This document shows, one piece after another, positions 14,340 to 18,014 of a stretch of DNA of 18,014 nt. The translations under genes and the position numbers were made by a program. The stretch is from UBA9547 sp044349205 (GTDB lineage: Bacteria; Bacteroidota; Bacteroidia; Cytophagales; UBA9547), in the NCBI GenBank assembly GCA_044349205.1, contig JBIKRJ010000027.1:1-18014 (forward strand), in the 5' to 3' direction. The notes below the pieces were generated by a model. The model ran no database searches and was not told the origin of the DNA. It saw only the letters and a list, made by a program, of their open reading frames with translations. Every line of letters starts with the position of its first letter. Positions within the stretch are counted from its first letter, which is position 1.

Positions 14340-15536
14340 TTATAGTTTGGTGTTCAATACTTCTTTCAGACTCACATTTTTTGTTTTCGTGGTGGTAAGG
14401 AAACTTGTTTTTGTGTCCTTCATGCTGAAAAATGCCTTCAATTGGTTCCACACAAACAGTGGTGCGTAAAACAGCGAGACGATGACTTTTTTGGGAACTT
14501 TACCAAAGGCCATAGCACAAAATATATTCGCCAAAAAGACCAAAAAACCTATCTGAAGAAAAATGAATGCTGGTATGGATAGAAAAGCTAATACCACGCT
14601 GCCCAATACCCAAAACATAGCGAGCAAGAAAAGAGGGGGAATGATGATGGTGTAAGCAAAAAGGGTTTGGTTCAAACTACGTTTGGCCAAGCCTTGCAAA
14701 AGCAATTGGAAGGCTTTGGCAGCATGCTGAAAATAGGAAGCAATCCACCTTGTGCGCTGCCTTTTCACTTGTGGCGCAGTCGATACTTTTTCGTCGTACA
14801 CGATTGCGTTTTCGGCAAATGCTATCCTGTGCCCATTTTGTACCAAAAAGACCTGCAACATTTTGTCTTCGGCAATGATTAGTTTGACTTTTTCGTGCTT
14901 CAAGGCTTGTTTCAAAAAGCGTGCAAACAAACCCATTTCGACCGACATGCCCGAACCTGCGATGGTGGCCGAAGATCCCAACCGAAAAGGCACAAAACGC
15001 TGTGTATAGTTGTAATAATATTCACCAAAGGCATCGAGACAGGCCATAGGGCTATCCAAATTTTTGGCCACCCTTTTGCCTTGTACCACGCTGAAACTTT
15101 GGTCGTGAAGCGCCTGAATTTCTTGCAAAAATTTTGGATGGGCCAAATTGTCGGGGTCGAATACCACAAGGTGGCTGTGGGGGCTAATAAACTGGCTTAT
15201 CGCCAATTGGATAGATTTCAGTTTGGAATGAAGCGGACTAGGGGGATATAATACAGTAAGTCGCACGTGTTTCGTGTCAAATACATTTGAATCACAATCG
15301 TCGGCCACCAAATAAATTTGATAGAAAGGATAATGCTGCCGAAGCAAGGAGTCCACCGCATTCTTGGCACAGTCCAAGTCTTTGTAGGCAGTGATTACAC
15401 AAGCAAAATCGGCATGGGCAGTGTTGAAAGCTTTTTTGGAGGCGCGTGGCAGGGCTTGGGCTAAAGCCGACAAACACCAAGGAAAGGCGGCAAAAGCCCA
15501 GAATAGACACAGGAATAGAGTTGAAATAAATAGCAT
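14340..15536 (-). CDS. Membrane glycosyltransferase, family 2, with QxxRW motif
   Basis: This is a 398-aa GT2-type enzyme with an N-terminal membrane segment (about 1-25), the cytoplasmic catalytic domain, and three or so C-terminal membrane spans (about 290-375). The catalytic signature is ADD at 78-80, FDPDN with Asp127 and Asp129 as metal ligands, AED at 222-224 (probable catalytic base), and QRTRW at 260-264, the Q(Q/R)xRW motif common in processive synthases. It begins at the ATG 15536-15534 and is followed by the second glycosyltransferase after 5 nt, so the two form an operon. It shares little obvious sequence with that neighbour, so they probably make different linkages. It is divergent from the Wzc-like gene, consistent with one polysaccharide locus. 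Confidence 0.87.
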   Translation of the reverse strand: MLFISTLFLCLFWAFAAFPWCLSALAQALPRASKKAFNTAHADFACVITAYKDLDCAKNAVDSLLRQHYPFYQIYLVADDCDSNVFDTKHVRLTVLYPPSPLHSKLKSIQLAISQFISPHSHLVVFDPDNLAHPKFLQEIQALHDQSFSVVQGKRVAKNLDSPMACLDAFGEYYYNYTQRFVPFRLGSSATIAGSGMSVEMGLFARFLKQALKHEKVKLIIAEDKMLQVFLVQNGHRIAFAENAIVYDEKVSTAPQVKRQRTRWIASYFQHAAKAFQLLLQGLAKRSLNQTLFAYTIIIPPLFLLAMFWVLGSVVLAFLSIPAFIFLQIGFLVFLANIFCAMAFGKVPKKVIVSLFYAPLFVWNQLKAFFSMKDTKTSFLTTTKTKNVSLKEVLNTKL

Positions 15537-15555
15537 GTGTTTGCGTTTGGTGAGT

Positions 15556-15570
15556 TTGGTTTTTTACCAA
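15556..15570. repeat. Inverted repeat TTGGT-N5-ACCAA
   Basis: A short perfect inverted repeat with 5-bp arms around five T lies 20 nt upstream of the glycosyltransferase ATG. It is weak on its own, and is listed because two stronger inverted repeats lie in the same region. Confidence 0.3.
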
Positions 15571-15625
15571 TAATGCGTATATTATTCATCCCTGCTCGTT
15601 GATTATGAATGTTTTAGACTTTCAG

Positions 15626-15647
15626 CCAATATTTGCGAGAATATTGG
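15626..15647. repeat. Inverted repeat CCAATATT-N6-AATATTGG
   Basis: Perfect 8-bp arms surround a 6-nt spacer (TGCGAG), centred about 85 nt before the Wzc-like gene and about 100 nt before the glycosyltransferase gene. The symmetry fits a regulator dimer site. No T-run follows directly on either strand. Confidence 0.6.
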
Positions 15648-15660
15648 AATTGAGGCGCTA

Positions 15661-15696
15661 TACAATTTAAATTTAGAAAAAACGGGTTAAATTGTA
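15661..15696. repeat. Inverted repeat with 10-bp arms upstream of the Wzc-like gene
   Basis: The arms TACAATTTAA (15661-15670) and TTAAATTGTA (15687-15696) are perfect complements separated by 16 nt. The left arm overlaps a -7-like box (TAAATTTA, 15668-15675, one mismatch to TAnnTTTG) that has a TTG 21 nt upstream at 15644-15646. If this promoter is real, transcription would start near 15682, between the two arms. That makes a repressor operator a reasonable guess. Confidence 0.6.
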
Positions 15697-15721
15697 GTAA
15701 CCAAATGCGCAATAATTAAGA

Positions 15722-17956
15722 ATGGAATTTACCTACTTCACCAAACTACTAAAAAGAAAATGGTACCTGCTGACTGCAACAAGCGTAATGGCTGCCGCGC
15801 TCACTTTTGGTTTGCTTAGCCTGAAACCAAGGCAATACTATTGCAAATCCCAAATTTCGGCTGGCATTACCGACAACAATCGGGTTTCGTTCGAAAAATC
15901 GGAACTCAGCTGGAATGAAATCAACAACAAGTTTACCAACTTTTTGGAATTTCTGAATTCCAATGAAATCTACTATATGCTGGGGTATCGGCTCATGCTA
16001 TTGGACATAGAAAGTAAGGGAGCCTACAAAACCGATGAATACATACTACTCAGAAAAAAATACGACGAGGAAACACTCGAACGTGTGGCTTCAATAATGC
16101 GCGAACATTATAAAGCGTTAAAAATGCCCGATTTGCGCATAAAAGAAGATGCCGAAGTGCAAGAAGTGCTTAAAGCCATGTACATAGACCCCGAAAACAT
16201 GAAAAGTATTTTGAGTATTTCGCGCATTCCTGGTTCGGACTACATAAAAGTAGAAGTGAAAACCAAAAATCCTGACTTGTCGTGCCAGTTGGTCAATTCC
16301 TATTGCGAAGAAGCGATACGGCTACACAACGAAAATGAGATTAAGAATGCCGAAAAATCGGTCGCATTTTTCAAAACCCTTCTTACCACCAAAAAAGCGG
16401 CTTTTGAAAAAAAACTCGACTCGTTGGCGCGTGCCAAAGCGGGTAGTCAAGTGGTCAATTTTGGTTCGGAAAGCGAAGCGCAAATAGGACGCATTTCGGA
16501 ACTTGAAAATTCGAAAAATGAAACAATCCAAAAAATTACCGGACTTAGAAGAGCCATTGCCAATATTGACCAGCAATTGGGGGAAACCGAGAAAAAAAGC
16601 AAAGAAAACAACCTCACAAATCATGCTATACTGAATTTAAAAAACAGGATAGAACACCTGAACGACAGATACATAAACAGTGGTTTTGCCCATAAGGAAA
16701 TGGCCGACACACTGGCCACACTGAAACTGCAACTTGAGAAAAAGATTTTGCAATTAGGCAATGAATTGTATGGCGACCACAAGGCTTCGCACAAAGAGCT
16801 GCTGACCAAAAAAATGGATTATGAAGTAGAATTGGCGATGGCCGAAGCAGGTTTGAATACGTTGGAAGCCACCATAGTGGACAATCGTGGCAACCTGACA
16901 AAATTTGTGGGAAACGAAGCGGCGCTCACACCCCTCGAAATGGCTGTAAATGTGTCGAAAGACGAATACACACGTATAGTTGACAAGTACAACGATGCCA
17001 TAAACACTGCCATGAAAAATGGCGCACTGGTTCGGCAAATAGAAATTGGGCAACCTGCGGGCGAACCAGAACCTGCCCATAGGGTAATGTACTCGGGTAT
17101 TGCGGCGCTTGCCTCTTTGCTATTGGGTATGTCGGTCTTGTTTATGGTGGTCTATTTCGACAATTCCATCAAAAACCCCGAAAATTTCATCCGAAAAACG
17201 GGGCTGCCGTTGCTTGGCTTTGTGTACAATGTGCCCGCCAATTCAGAAAATGTGGACAAGATGTTTTTTGATACCCAAGAACATGTAAACAAAGACACAA
17301 AACACAAAGAACAGCTGCGTAGCCTGCGCTACGAGATAGAAAACAGCCAATACAGCGTGTTTCTTTTCACCAGCCCCGGCCAAGGCGAAGGAAAATCGTT
17401 TGTCATCATTTCGTTGGCTTATTCTTTTATCCTAAACTACAAAAAGGTGCTCATTATCGACACCAATTTCAAAAACAACACCCTTTCGGTCTTGTACAAT
17501 GTCCATAGGGATGCCGAAAATTATTTTTACCAACCGCAAAGAAAACTGCTGAACGAAAGCAACTCGGTGTATTCTATCGAGAAAAAACAACAGGGTAGCG
17601 AACCAGAAAATGCTGATAAAATTATTCGACAAACACGGGTGGAAGGTCTAGATATTTTGAGTTGTACCCGAAACGACTTGTCGCCTTCTGAGATATTTCA
17701 CGGAAAAAAATTCGATTCTCTATTGGCAAACCTCCGCAAAAAATATGACTATATTTTTATGGAAGGGCCTTGTCTGAACCTGTATTCCGACACTAAAGAA
17801 CTTTCCACTTATGCCGAAAAGGTGATTGGCGTATTTGCGGCCGACAAGCCCGTGAGCCAAATAGACAAAGAATCGATTAAATACCTGAAGTCGATTGGGG
17901 CAAAATATTTGGGAAGCATTCTGAACAAGGTGGAAATGGACGACCTCACCATTTAA
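15722..17956 (+). CDS. Wzz/Wzc-like polysaccharide co-polymerase with degenerate BY-kinase domain
   Basis: This 744-aa inner-membrane protein is likely to control chain length and export of an exopolysaccharide or capsule. The architecture is a short cytoplasmic start, TM1 (about 14-34), a large periplasmic domain with long coiled coils (about 206-390), TM2 (about 455-479), and a cytoplasmic P-loop domain. In that domain Walker A is SPGQGEGKS (551-559). The A' motif reads LIIDTNFKNN (577-586) instead of the usual IDxDxR. The Walker B position reads YIFMEGP (677-683), with Glu681 where kinases have Asp. There is no tyrosine cluster at the C-terminus, which ends in MDDLTI. True tyrosine-kinase activity is therefore doubtful. 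The ATG at 15722 is clear. A probable flippase gene begins 10 nt downstream. Confidence 0.88.
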   Translation: MEFTYFTKLLKRKWYLLTATSVMAAALTFGLLSLKPRQYYCKSQISAGITDNNRVSFEKSELSWNEINNKFTNFLEFLNSNEIYYMLGYRLMLLDIESKGAYKTDEYILLRKKYDEETLERVASIMREHYKALKMPDLRIKEDAEVQEVLKAMYIDPENMKSILSISRIPGSDYIKVEVKTKNPDLSCQLVNSYCEEAIRLHNENEIKNAEKSVAFFKTLLTTKKAAFEKKLDSLARAKAGSQVVNFGSESEAQIGRISELENSKNETIQKITGLRRAIANIDQQLGETEKKSKENNLTNHAILNLKNRIEHLNDRYINSGFAHKEMADTLATLKLQLEKKILQLGNELYGDHKASHKELLTKKMDYEVELAMAEAGLNTLEATIVDNRGNLTKFVGNEAALTPLEMAVNVSKDEYTRIVDKYNDAINTAMKNGALVRQIEIGQPAGEPEPAHRVMYSGIAALASLLLGMSVLFMVVYFDNSIKNPENFIRKTGLPLLGFVYNVPANSENVDKMFFDTQEHVNKDTKHKEQLRSLRYEIENSQYSVFLFTSPGQGEGKSFVIISLAYSFILNYKKVLIIDTNFKNNTLSVLYNVHRDAENYFYQPQRKLLNESNSVYSIEKKQQGSEPENADKIIRQTRVEGLDILSCTRNDLSPSEIFHGKKFDSLLANLRKKYDYIFMEGPCLNLYSDTKELSTYAEKVIGVFAADKPVSQIDKESIKYLKSIGAKYLGSILNKVEMDDLTI

Positions 17957-17966
17957 AAACAAAAAT

Positions 17967-18014
17967 TTGGAGACAAGAAAGTACTGGCTTAACTCGGGTT
18001 TATACACCATGGCA
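17967..18014 (+). CDS. Start of a probable polysaccharide flippase (cut by window edge)
   Basis: Only 16 codons are present, from a TTG at 17967, reading METRKYWLNSGLYTMA. The pattern of a basic residue, KYWL, a small residue, GLYT and then a hydrophobic turn resembles the N-terminus of Wzx/oligosaccharide flippases in Bacteroidota polysaccharide loci, as far as I recall. The position 10 nt after the Wzc-like stop supports a real gene in the same operon. An alternative start is the ATG at 18009. The identity cannot be confirmed from so short a piece. Confidence 0.35.
   Translation, partial: METRKYWLNSGLYTMA

Noticed and set aside
14335..14451. A longer form of the downstream glycosyltransferase, overlapping its neighbour by more than 100 nt
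   Set aside because: The extra residues are charged and unlike a GT2 start, while the ATG at 14334 leads straight into the membrane segment just after the upstream stop.

Overview
The window looks like chromosomal DNA of a Bacteroidota member, probably Cytophagales or a close relative. Three kinds of evidence point there. Start codons lack Shine-Dalgarno sequences. Several intergenic regions carry matches to the Bacteroidota -7 promoter box TAnnTTTG. Protein families such as the short free-standing NuoC, the E1o/E2o pair and the SBP5 lipoprotein have a Bacteroidota character. The lineage is inferred from memory of these families and was not searched.

Layout from left to right. (1) 1-334 (-): 5' part of a DEAD-box RNA helicase that runs off the left edge. 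(2) 638-4927 (-): sucA and sucB, the E1 and E2 subunits of 2-oxoglutarate dehydrogenase, ending in a clear intrinsic terminator. The E2 has two lipoyl domains and repeat-invaded linkers. (3) 5134-5883 (+): lptB, the ATPase of lipopolysaccharide export, divergent from sucA. (4) 5892-7316 (-): nuoC followed after 18 nt by an ABC-2-type ATPase that starts with TTG. (5) 7385-10269 (+): a small unknown protein, exodeoxyribonuclease III and a family 5 solute-binding lipoprotein, closely spaced. (6) 10270-12741 (-): acs (acetyl-CoA synthetase) and scpB, 12 nt apart. (7) 12944-13153 (+): yidD. (8) 13159-15536 (-): two membrane glycosyltransferases 5 nt apart. (9) 15722-17956 (+): a Wzz/Wzc-like polysaccharide co-polymerase with a degenerate kinase domain, followed by what looks like the first codons of a flippase cut by the right edge.

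The left 13 kb is mainly housekeeping: the TCA cycle, acetate activation, respiration, envelope biogenesis, DNA repair and chromosome segregation. From about 13.2 kb the window enters the edge of an exopolysaccharide or capsule locus that continues to the right. The glycosyltransferases would build sugar chains at the inner membrane, and the Wzc-like protein with the flippase would control chain length and export.

No RNA genes, CRISPR arrays, insertion sequences or phage genes were seen. I found no convincing new multi-gene system. The most unusual signal is in sucB. Both inter-domain linkers contain matching inverted arrays of a 7-nt repeat, and in each linker the one repeat copy that would create an in-frame TGA is altered. 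Second in interest are the degenerate Wzc-like kinase domain and the cluster of inverted repeats upstream of it.
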